Part shown: positions 1 to 8,942 of the stretch, piece by piece
Layout: every line of letters starts with the position of its first letter
Position numbering within the stretch: position 1 is the stretch's first letter
Assembly (NCBI GenBank): GCA_023634235.1
Contig: JAMKCF010000013.1
Coordinates: forward strand, 7,477,827 to 7,541,826
DNA from: Pisaster brevispinus
Taxonomy: Eukaryota; Echinodermata; Asteroidea; Forcipulatida; Asteriidae
Direction: 5' to 3'
Length of the DNA stretch: 64,000 nt
The notes under the pieces: generated by a model
Databases searched by the model: none
Told to the model about the DNA's origin: nothing
What the model saw: only the letters and a program-made list of their open reading frames with translations
Translations under genes and position numbers: made by a program

Positions 1-657
1 TTGAGATATGGTCCCACTTCCGGTTGACCCCTAGTTAAGGTCAACATTGGGTCACGATTTCCAAAAACTAATCTCCAATGCCCAAGGAGTCTATAACTGA
101 AAAAAGTTTGAAAATCGGTTGTGTAGTTCTTTAGATATTGTCCAACTTCCGGTTGACCCCAAAGTAAAGGTCAACACGGGGTCACGATTTCCCAAGGTAA
201 ATCTCCAATGCCTATGGAGTCTATAATTGAAAAAAGTTTGCAATTCGGTTGTGTAGTTTTTTAGATATGGTCCCACTTCCGGTTGACCCCAAAGTAAAGG
301 TCAACACGGGGTCACGATTTCCCAAGGCAAATCTCCAATGCCCAAAGAGTCTAGATCTAAAAAAGTTTGAAAAACAGTTCTGTAGTTCTTGAGTTATGGT
401 CCCACTTCCGGTTGACCCCGAAGTAAAGGTCAACACGGGGTCACGATTTCCCAAGGTAAATTTCCATTGCCCATGGAGTCTATAACTGAAAAAAGTTTGA
501 AAATTTGTTGTGTAGTTCTTTAGATATGGTCCCACTTCCGGTTGACCCCGAAGTAAAGGTCAACATGGGGTCACGGTTACCCAAGGCTAATCTGCAATGC
601 CCAAGGAGTCTATAACTGAAAAAAGTTTGAAAATCGTCAGTGTACTTCTTGAGATAT
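1..657. repeat. Tandem array of about 130-bp monomers (5 copies)
   Basis: Five head-to-tail copies with a period close to 130 bp start near 1, 131, 261, 390 and 520. Each contains ACTTCCGGTTGACC, then AAGGTCAACACGGGGTCACG, then a stretch ending in GTGTAGTTCTTGAGATATGG. Apparent ORFs of 61 and 104 codons on the minus strand only read through the monomers and are not genes. The same monomer recurs at 3290-3957, inside the third element of this array. The left end is cut by the window edge. Confidence 0.9.
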
Positions 658-1522
658 AGTGCTGCAAAGATTAACTAGTTAAATATTCAAATGAGTCAAT
701 TAAGAATTTTTATAAACATTTACATTAAATTAGAGTTAAGCTTATGTTCTAAATCGTCGAGCGCCCCGGGCAACAGAATCACGACGTACATGTACACATA
801 TCCATGCACAAGCCACCGTTTCAGTACGCTATAGATCGATCTTTTTGTATTAAAAGTGTGCAGCGACTGGTACCCAGAAGTCGGCTATTTCGTTACGGCA
901 TTTCGCGTGCATTTGTCTCTGTGTCGCAGGGCATCCTGACTACATTTTGATGAACGGAACCTTTAATAATATGGCTAGCCATTGGTGTCCGATTTGTCAC
1001 TGAATCGTTAATTATCGTGGAAATTTTTCTACTTAGACTAGTTTTACTGACCAGGAACATCTCTTATTAACTTTTCAAAACAGTTTATATAATTTAGGAA
1101 ACTAATTAGTAATTTCAATTGAAAATATCGTGTTTTTGACTGTCAAAACATTTACACTTTCAGCGCCATGTGTTTTGTGCACAGAACGAAAACGCGTCAA
1201 CAAATGACGTCATGATGACGTGACGGAGAATATTAGACCAGAATGCACATCTACAATACAAGACAAGTCCATAACTGAAAAAAGTTTGAGGATCGGATGT
1301 GAAATTCTTGAGATATGATGGACACAATATTGCCTAATTAAATATTCACACAGCAGTAACGTGAATAATTAATTAAGAATTTTAATCTAATTACATCTAA
1401 AAAATAATTCAAGGCATAAGCTTTAATATGATATATGATTTGTCTACTTCCGATAATTTTCAGAGGGACATATGGCTTTTGAAAGAGACAAGGTTAAGTC
1501 AATACGATTTTAGGGAAAGAAA

Positions 1523-1576
<54 letters not shown>

Positions 1577-1626
1577 TAAAAATCTCGACGATTACAATAG
1601 CTGTTCCGACTGAACGTCGGAACAGC

Positions 1627-1668
<42 letters not shown>

Positions 1669-1745
1669 TAAAAATCTCGACGATTACAATAGCTGTTCTG
1701 ACTGAACGTCGGAACAGCTAATAATAATAATAATAATAATAATAA
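658..1745 (+). mobile_element. Non-autonomous rolling-circle-like element A1 (body and 3' end)
   Basis: The body from about 1150 to 1540 is repeated at about 2680-3060 in element A2, including CAGCGCCATGTGTTTTGT, a TGACGTCATGATGACGTGAC block and the 3' subterminal block GGGAAAGAAAGAATAATAAT. The copy ends in two terminal hairpins that close in CTAA. No protein-coding capacity is visible. A stretch at 744-945 occurs in inverted orientation at 26030-26180. The left boundary is uncertain, because the 130-bp array at 1-657 may belong to the same element. Confidence 0.6.
1573..1745 (+). repeat. Array of two 3'-terminal hairpins with ATA microsatellite spacers
   Basis: The unit is AAAAATCTCGACGATTACAAT, then the hairpin, then CTAA and (TAA)n. 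Hairpin 1 pairs AGCTGTTCCGAC (1599-1610) with GTCGGAACAGCT (1616-1627) around a 5-nt loop. Hairpin 2 is at 1691-1719. CTAA fits the CTRR 3' end of Helitrons, but here it overlaps the base of the stem and does not lie 10-12 nt beyond it. Confidence 0.8.
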
Positions 1746-3048
1746 GTAGATGTAAGTGATTGTAACTTACAATCACACAGCTGTTCCGTTCTGCTGACCT
1801 AAAAAGTTCTGTTTTGTTTCCCAAGATGTGAACTGCTTATGTATTTTGTGTATGTGACGTAATTTTGTTCGAAATGAATGCTTGATTTCCAGAGTGATTA
1901 TCACAGTGTAAACTAGGTTTATTAACTTCGGATCTTTTTTTAGACCGGAAGTTAAGGTCAAAGTGAGGTCAACTTTTTGTTTAAAATGTTTCAAGTGTGG
2001 TAAGCTACAAAATAACTCAAACATTACGACTCTATGACATGTGGTTCAGGAGATATGATTTTTTTAAATTTTGAACTTCCTGTTTGGACCGGAAGTTAAG
2101 GTCAAAGTGAGGTCATCACTAAAAATAAATTTTTGCAAATGTTGAAAGCTACAATACAACACAAAAATTACGACTTAATGACATATGGTTCAGGAGATAT
2201 GATTTGTTAAAGTTTTGAGCTTCCTGTTTGGACCGGAAGTAAAGGTCAAAGTGAAGTCATCACTATACATGAAATGTCGCAAGTGTTGTAAGCTACAATA
2301 CAACACAAACGTTACGCCTTTCTGATTTTTGGTTCAGGAGATATGATTTTATAAAGATTTGAGCTTCCTGTTTGGACCGGAAGTAAAGGTCAAAGTGAGG
2401 TCATCACTAAAAATATTTTTTTGCAATTGTTGTGCGCTACAAAGCAACACAAACATTACGACTCTACGACATTTGGTTCAGGAGATATGATTTTTTAAAG
2501 GAATAAGCTTTGAATTAGAGTAATTCGACACCTGATTACGTAACAGCATAAAAAATGTGTTTTTCGTACTAATAAATTTTATAAGGAACACGATGGTAAA
2601 AAAAAAATCCGATCGAGGCATTCTAAAAAAAAACCTAAACCTACATAGGAATTGCATGCGCTGCTCATGTACACATTTAAACTTTTAGCGCCATGTGTTT
2701 TGTACACAAAACGAAAACGCGCCAATAAATGACGTCATGATGACGTGACGGAGAATGTTGGGGCATAATGTACATCTACAACACAAGACAAGTCCATAAC
2801 TGAAAAAAGTTTAAGGATCGGATGTATACTTCTTGAGTTATGATAGACACAAGATTGACTAATTAAATATTCATACTGCTGTCACGTGAATAATTAATTA
2901 AGAATTTTAATTTATTTACATTTAAAATTTAAGTCAGGGCATAAGCTTTCATATGGTATATGATTTGTCTACTTTTGATAAATCTAAAAGGTACATATGG
3001 CTTTTGAAAGAGTCCCATGTTAAGTCAATACGTTTTTAGGGAAAGAAA

Positions 3049-3084
<36 letters not shown>

Positions 3085-3149
3085 GAAAAAAAATAAAAAT
3101 CTGGACGATTACAATAGCTGTTCCGACTGAAAGTTCGGAACAGCTAATA
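1746..3149 (+). mobile_element. Non-autonomous rolling-circle-like element A2
   Basis: The 5' module is GTAGA followed by the hairpin TGTAAGT/ACTTACA (1751-1771) and AGCTGTTCCG (1779-1788). The body holds four monomers of about 146 bp (1900-2505), then a body shared with A1. The 3' end is a single hairpin at 3116-3145 with AGCTGTTCCGA and TCGGAACAGCT arms followed by TAA. The 5' AGCTGTTCCG repeats the left arm of its own 3' hairpin. No ORF of significance is present. Confidence 0.7.
1900..2505. repeat. Tandem array of about 146-bp monomers carrying ACCGGAAGT and AGGTCA direct repeats
   Basis: Four copies begin with the GGACCGGAAGT cores near 1942, 2090, 2235 and 2377. Each has ACCGGAAGT, then AGGTCAAAGTGAGGTCA or a close variant, then GTTCAGGAGATATGATTT. 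The reported 83-aa minus ORF at 1773-2024 reads through this and is not considered coding. Confidence 0.85.
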
Positions 3150-4266
3150 ATAACTAGATGTAAGTGTTTGTAACTTACAATCACACAGCTGTTCCGTTCT
3201 GCTGACCTAAAAAGTTCTGTTTTGATGCCCAAGATGTGAACTGATTCTGTATTTTGTGCATGTTTTGAGGAGGTATCATTTGTTTAACTTTTAAACTTCC
3301 TGTTAAGCCCGTACGTAAAGGTCAATACGGGGTCACAGTAACCCAAGTTCATTCTTCAATGCTATATGAGTCTATAACTGAAAAGAAATTGAAAATCGGT
3401 TGTGTAGTTCTTGAGATATGTTCCATTTCCGGTCGACCCTGAAGTAAAGGTCAACATGGGGTCACATTAACCCAAGTTCAATCTTGATTGCTCAAAGGGT
3501 CTACAACTGAAAAGAAATTAAAATCGGCTGTGTAGTTCGTGAGATACGGTCCAACTTCCGGTTGACTCGGAACTAAAGGTCAAAACGGGTCACAGTAACC
3601 CAAGTTCAATCTTTAATGCCCAAGGAGTCTATAACTGAAAAAGTTTGAAAATCGGTTGTGTAGTTCTTGAGATATGGTCCCACTTCCGGTTGACCCCGAA
3701 GTAAAGGTCAACCTTGGTCAAGATTTCCCAAGGCTAATCTCCACTGCCCATGGAGTCTATAACTGAAAAAAAGTTTGAAAATCGGTTGTGTACTTCTTGA
3801 GATATCGTCCCACTTCCGGTTGACCCCGAAGTAAAGGTCAACATGGGGTCACGATTTCCCAAGGCTAATATCCAATGCCCAAAGAGTCTAGAACTGAAAT
3901 GAGTTTGAAAATCGGTTGTGTAGTTCTTGAGATCTGGTCCCACTTCCGGTTGACCCATGTTAAGTCAATACGGTTTTAGGGAAAGAAAGAATAATAATAA
4001 TAATAAGAAAAAAAATAAAAATCTCGACGATTACAATAGCTGTTCCGACTGAAAGTTCGGAACAGCTAAAAAAGAATAAAAATCTCGACGATTACAATAG
4101 CTGTTCCGACTGAAAGTTCGGAACAGCTAATAATAAAAAAAATAAAAATCTCGACGATTACAATAGCTGTTCCGACTGAACGTCGGAACAGCTAATAATA
4201 ATAATAAAAAAAATAAAAATCTCGACGATTACAATAGCTGTTCCGACTAACACGTCGGAACAGCTA
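3150..4266 (+). mobile_element. Non-autonomous rolling-circle-like element A3, ending in four terminal hairpins
   Basis: The 5' module starts ACTAGA at about 3153, followed by the hairpin TGTAAGT/ACTTACA and AGCTGTTCCG at 3187-3196. The middle is five to six 130-bp monomers (3290-3957). The 3' subterminal block GTTAAGTCAATACG plus GGGAAAGAAAGAATAATAAT (about 3958-4000) matches A1 and A2. The 3' hairpin array at 4038-4265 directly abuts the Helitron reading frame. Confidence 0.7.
4008..4266 (+). repeat. Array of four 3'-terminal hairpins
   Basis: Hairpins lie at 4038-4067, 4099-4128, 4165-4193 and 4236-4265. All have AGCTGTTCCGA-type left arms and TCGGAACAGCT right arms, and each is preceded by AATCTCGACGATTACAAT. 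All are followed by AA, completing CTAA, with short A-rich or ATA spacers between units. The last unit has a modified loop (CTAACAC) but the stem is kept. Confidence 0.85.
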
Positions 4267-4349
4267 ATAATGTTTTTCAAGATGTTGAACAGGATTCAAA
4301 TGAAAAAAGTTCTATAGATAAATTTGAAAGTAATAGCAAGTATAACAAG

Positions 4350-6815
4350 ATGAAATATCATGGAAATGAATTGCACAGACAACAAAAAATGATTGCAGTG
4401 AAAACTAAATATTATGGAGAGTCAGATTGTAGAGAAAAGAGCAAAAATGCAATTAAAACGGAGTATGAGATAAACAAAGATGAAATAAGAGATAGCATAA
4501 ATAAGAACCACACTTGCAACGCAGAATACAGAATGAAGAAAATCAAGGAAATGAAATTAAAGTATCATTCAGATGTTGACTATAAAAGAAAATTAATGAA
4601 AGGAAATAAATTGAGATATCACACAAACACAAAATATTCTAGGAATTTTAAAAATGCTATGAAGCAAAAATATCATACAAATTCTCAATATAAAATAGAG
4701 TTGTTAAATTGTGTTAAACAAAAGTACCATTGCAACCAATTGTTTAGACAGAAAGTAATTGATGGGGTCAAAACAAAATATCATGGAAATGAACTATACA
4801 GAGAGAAAGTGATTGATGGCATTAAAAGAAAATATCATGGAAATCAACGATACAGACAGAAAGTGATTGATGGAATCAAAAGAAAATATCATGGAAATCC
4901 ACTTTACAAACAGAAAGTGATTAATGGAATCATAAGAAAATATCACGGGAATCAACTATACAGACAGAAAGTGATTGATGGAATCAAAAGAAAATATCAT
5001 GGGAATCAACTATACAGACAGAAAGTGATTAATGGAATCAAACATAGGTACCATGGTAGTCCATTATACAAAAAGAAAGTTATAAAAAAGAGTGTGGAAA
5101 GAAAAGCTGACAAGAAGAAAAGGCAAAAATCTGTAGTTAATGTAATCACAAATTTCAGGAGCAAATTAAATTCAGGACCAGATTGTGTTTGTGCTGTTTG
5201 TCAGAAACTATTGTATCAAAACCAAGTTTTGAAGTGTAAGAAAGATCAATATAAATATTCAGAATACATATCAGAGAAATATATCCATAAATGCAATAAT
5301 GAATGTAGTAGAGGAGAATGTACTTTAACTGGATCAAGATCCTGTCTATGGATTTGTTACACTTGTCATAGGAAGTTGATTAAAAACAGAATACCAGCAG
5401 AAGCAAGTCTGAACAATTTGGCTTTAATAGAAATACCACCAGAATTGGAGAAACTCAATACATTAGAACAGCATTTAATAGCACGTAATATTGCCTTTAT
5501 GAAGATAGTCAATCTCCCAAAGGGCGGACAGAGTGGAGTAATTGGACCTTGTATTTGTGTGCCAGCTAATGTTGATAAATCAGTACAATCATTGCCAAGA
5601 ACCAATGAGCATGAATTGATACGTATCAAATTGAAACGTAAATTGTCATATAAAGGATATTATGAGTATAAATTTGTGAATAAAGAATATATCGTGGAAG
5701 CATTGCATTATTTAAAAGAGAACAATAAATGGTACAATGATATTGAAATAAAAGAAGAATGGATTAATCCTGTACCTGAAAATGCAAATGAAGATAACAG
5801 CGATGGTGACAAAGATTGTGAAGGTGAATGTAGTACTAATGAGATTTGTGAGGAGATTACTGATGAGGAACGATTATGTGGTGTAAAGCTTGATACTTGC
5901 ATGCAACCAGCAGATATTGGTCAAGAGATTCTAGATCAGTATTTTGATGATGTATTTTGTGTAGCTCCATGTGAAGGCAATAATCCAGTAAGAGTTTTAA
6001 TGGAAGAAGGAAATGAAGCCAAATGCTTTCCAACATTATTTCCTGAAGGCAGTCCAATCTTTAGTGATAAACGTGATATTAAGTTGACTCTTTGTAGGTA
6101 TTTGCATAACAGACTAATGAATGTAGACAACAGATTTTCACAAAGTACTGATTATATATTTTATGCTCAATATTTATCAGAAATTCAACAAGTGTTGTCG
6201 TGTGTGTCAATTGCATTAAGAAAAGGTTCTGTCAGAACACGGAATGGACATAATTTGACTGCATCAATGCTGAATGACAAGGAGAAATTAGGAAATATGT
6301 TGAAATCTGATAAGGGTTACAAATTTTTGAAACCAATTCGTGGCACTCCTCCTTACTGGTCTTCAACTAAAAATGATGTGTTAGCTATGATAAGACAACT
6401 TGGTGTACCAACGTGGTTTTGTTCATTTTCTGCTGCCGATATGAGATGGCCTGAAGTCATAAATACAATTTTGAAACAACAAGGAGATCCAAGAACAATA
6501 GATGAGTTAGATTGGAATGATAAATGTATGATATTGAAGAGTAATCCTGTCACTGTGGCTAGAATGTTTGATAAAAGATTCCATGTGTTTCTAAAAGAGG
6601 TGATTTTGTCAGAAGCTAATCCTATTGGAAAGGTCAAAGACTACTTTTACAGAGTTGAGTTTCAGATGAGAGGTTCCCCTCATACACACTGTTTGTTCTG
6701 GATTGAAGATGCTCCTAAACTAATTGAGGATGCAGATGAAAAAGTTGTTCAATTTATTGATAAGTATGTATCTTGTGATTTGCCGGCAAAAGAAGTAGAT
6801 GAGGAATTGAATTAG
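4350..6815 (+). CDS. Helitron ORF1: N-terminal repeats, DUF6570-like region and first part of the Rep domain
   Basis: The ORF is 821 codons from the first ATG, but the frame is open upstream to about 4266, so this ATG is probably internal. Residues 1 to about 240 are about 13 units of a 17-18 aa repeat with consensus [18 protein letters not shown], very Lys/Arg/Tyr rich. From about 275 to 340 there are paired cysteines (CAVC, CNNEC, CYTC) that look metal-binding. The DUF6570-like part follows, and FPTLFPEG near 560 opens the Helitron N-terminal domain. The HUH motif is SPHTHCLFW near 775, where HTH coordinates the metal for single-strand nicking. The ORF stops at TAG 6813-6815, before the catalytic tyrosines, which lie in the next ORF. 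The stop is in frame with ORF2, so it is a single nonsense change and not a shift. Confidence 0.85.
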   Translation: MKYHGNELHRQQKMIAVKTKYYGESDCREKSKNAIKTEYEINKDEIRDSINKNHTCNAEYRMKKIKEMKLKYHSDVDYKRKLMKGNKLRYHTNTKYSRNFKNAMKQKYHTNSQYKIELLNCVKQKYHCNQLFRQKVIDGVKTKYHGNELYREKVIDGIKRKYHGNQRYRQKVIDGIKRKYHGNPLYKQKVINGIIRKYHGNQLYRQKVIDGIKRKYHGNQLYRQKVINGIKHRYHGSPLYKKKVIKKSVERKADKKKRQKSVVNVITNFRSKLNSGPDCVCAVCQKLLYQNQVLKCKKDQYKYSEYISEKYIHKCNNECSRGECTLTGSRSCLWICYTCHRKLIKNRIPAEASLNNLALIEIPPELEKLNTLEQHLIARNIAFMKIVNLPKGGQSGVIGPCICVPANVDKSVQSLPRTNEHELIRIKLKRKLSYKGYYEYKFVNKEYIVEALHYLKENNKWYNDIEIKEEWINPVPENANEDNSDGDKDCEGECSTNEICEEITDEERLCGVKLDTCMQPADIGQEILDQYFDDVFCVAPCEGNNPVRVLMEEGNEAKCFPTLFPEGSPIFSDKRDIKLTLCRYLHNRLMNVDNRFSQSTDYIFYAQYLSEIQQVLSCVSIALRKGSVRTRNGHNLTASMLNDKEKLGNMLKSDKGYKFLKPIRGTPPYWSSTKNDVLAMIRQLGVPTWFCSFSAADMRWPEVINTILKQQGDPRTIDELDWNDKCMILKSNPVTVARMFDKRFHVFLKEVILSEANPIGKVKDYFYRVEFQMRGSPHTHCLFWIEDAPKLIEDADEKVVQFIDKYVSCDLPAKEVDEELN

Positions 6816-6833
6816 ATCATTTCAAATGTTCAA

Positions 6834-8942
6834 ATGCACAGCAGAAGACATTCAACAAGTTGTAAAAAGAAAGGAACAGAATGTAGATTCAACTTTCCAA
6901 GACCCCCATCTGAGAGAACGTTTGTGACTAGACGGAAAACTGCTAGTAATGATAAACAAAGAACTGAAGATGATTGTGGTATTGACATGTCAGCTTGTGA
7001 AGGAGATGTAGATACAGATGACACTGCAGCTGATTTGTTGAAATCAGTACGTGATGCTTTACTTGATGAAAACCTGAAATTTAAGTCTGTGCATGAAATG
7101 TTCAAAGCCCTTGGAATAACTCAAGCAGATTTTGAGAAAGCAAATAATGAAATGAGTAAGAAAGTTGGTATAGTCTTGAAGCGCAATCCTAACGATGCAT
7201 GGGTTAACCAGTATAATCCAGCCTTATCACGAGTATGGAATGCTAATCTAGATATTCAGTATATTAATGATGTTTGTGGAGCTGTTGCATACGTTGCCTC
7301 ATATATGTCAAAAGCTGAGCGAGAGATGGGATTATTACTTGGTCAAGCACAAAGTGAAGCATTGAAAGGAAATGTCGATGCTAAGCAAAGTATGAAGCAA
7401 ATTGGACAAGTGTATTTACAAAATAGAGAAGTTTCAGCACAAGAGGCATGTTTCCGAGTGTGTAATTTGAGGTTGAAAGAAGGATCAAGAAAAGTAGAAT
7501 TTATTCCATTGGGAGATAATCCTGTCAGAATGAGTTTGCCACTCAGATTGATTCAGAATAAATCAGATGGTGATGATGACAACATATGGATGGTCAGTAA
7601 ATTAGACAGATATAAAGCAAGACCAAATTCAAGTGAATTTGATGTAATGTGTTTAGGTACATTTTGTTCAGAATATAGAGTTCTGTCAAGTACAGAAGCA
7701 TTAAAGGTTTATAGTGGTAAAACATACAAACATGTCCATCAACTACAGAATGGGTTGGGATATGTACAGAAACGTACGAGAACAAATGGTGCTGTGATCA
7801 AGTATCCAAGATTTAGTGTGATGAAATGTCCAGAGAAATTCTATCATAGTATTTTACAACTGTTCTTACCCCATCGTGTGGATGCACATTTAAAACCTCC
7901 AGGATTTGAAACATTTGAACAATTTTATAACAATGGAAGTGTGAGATTAGACAAGGGGAACAATAACATAGTAACTGTCAAGTATGTTGTGAGCACTAAT
8001 CGCCAGATGTTTGAAGTTAATCTTGAAGCAATGGATGAAGCTGAAGAGTATTTGGCAAAGTTTGGTCCTCAGGAAGATGCATGGGCAATGATCTGTCCAG
8101 AGACTGAAACAGAAAGACATGAATGTAGAGATGAAATGAATCAAGTTGAGAATGAGAATGAAGATGAGAGTGCTATTCCAGACTTGCAATCAGATAAGAA
8201 AGAAGACAGAAGTTATTGTATTGAATATCATAAAGCAAAAATTCCAAGATGTGAAGCTCAAACCTTAATGAGATTAATGAATGCTAAGCAGAGTCAAGTA
8301 TTCTATAAGATTAGACAATGGTGTCTTGAGAAAGTCAATGGCAAGAAACCTGAACCATTTCATATGTTCATTACTGGTGGAGCTGGTACAGGAAAATCCC
8401 ACTTGATAAAATGCATTTATAATGAAGCAGTACGTTTACTTGGTAGAATGACTCATAATCCTGATGATGTATCTGTAATCCTAACTGCCCCAACAGGAGT
8501 TGCAGCATTTAATATCAATGCACTGACAATACATTCTGCTCTGAGCATTAGTACTGATATGTCATTACCATATAAACCTCTTGGTGAAGAAAAATTAAGT
8601 ACATTACGTAATAAATTAGACAATTTGCAAATATTAATTATTGATGAGATCTCAATGGTTGATCAGAAAATGTTGTGTTACATTCATGGAAGGTTAAGGC
8701 AAATAAAACAGACAAGAACTCAAAGTGCATTTGGTAAAGTAAGCGTCATAGCAGTTGGTGATTTTTATCAATTACCTCCAGTAAAAGGAAAATCTTTACA
8801 TCACAATACAATGGAATCCAGTTTATGGCATGACAACTTTAAGAAAGTTGAGTTAAGTGAAATTATGAGACAAAAAGATGATGTGAAGTTTACAGAAATC
8901 TTAAATAAATTGCGAAACAAAGAAGGATACTTTGACAAATGA
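6834..8942 (+). CDS. Helitron ORF2: end of Rep domain and first half of PIF1-like helicase
   Basis: The ORF is 702 codons from an ATG, but homology runs upstream to the TAG of ORF1 in the same frame. CRFNFPRPPS (about residue 20) and YVASYMSK (about 153-160) are Rep motifs; the two tyrosines of YVASY are the expected catalytic pair of Helitron Rep. The helicase starts near residue 480: Walker A GGAGTGKS (about 514-521), the PTGVAA segment, Walker B LIIDEISMVD (about 600) and VGDFYQLPPV (about 640). The reading frame ends at TGA 8940-8942, which lies just past a run of three T where one extra base shifts the frame; the protein continues in the frame of the next ORF. Confidence 0.85.
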   Translation: MHSRRHSTSCKKKGTECRFNFPRPPSERTFVTRRKTASNDKQRTEDDCGIDMSACEGDVDTDDTAADLLKSVRDALLDENLKFKSVHEMFKALGITQADFEKANNEMSKKVGIVLKRNPNDAWVNQYNPALSRVWNANLDIQYINDVCGAVAYVASYMSKAEREMGLLLGQAQSEALKGNVDAKQSMKQIGQVYLQNREVSAQEACFRVCNLRLKEGSRKVEFIPLGDNPVRMSLPLRLIQNKSDGDDDNIWMVSKLDRYKARPNSSEFDVMCLGTFCSEYRVLSSTEALKVYSGKTYKHVHQLQNGLGYVQKRTRTNGAVIKYPRFSVMKCPEKFYHSILQLFLPHRVDAHLKPPGFETFEQFYNNGSVRLDKGNNNIVTVKYVVSTNRQMFEVNLEAMDEAEEYLAKFGPQEDAWAMICPETETERHECRDEMNQVENENEDESAIPDLQSDKKEDRSYCIEYHKAKIPRCEAQTLMRLMNAKQSQVFYKIRQWCLEKVNGKKPEPFHMFITGGAGTGKSHLIKCIYNEAVRLLGRMTHNPDDVSVILTAPTGVAAFNINALTIHSALSISTDMSLPYKPLGEEKLSTLRNKLDNLQILIIDEISMVDQKMLCYIHGRLRQIKQTRTQSAFGKVSVIAVGDFYQLPPVKGKSLHHNTMESSLWHDNFKKVELSEIMRQKDDVKFTEILNKLRNKEGYFDK

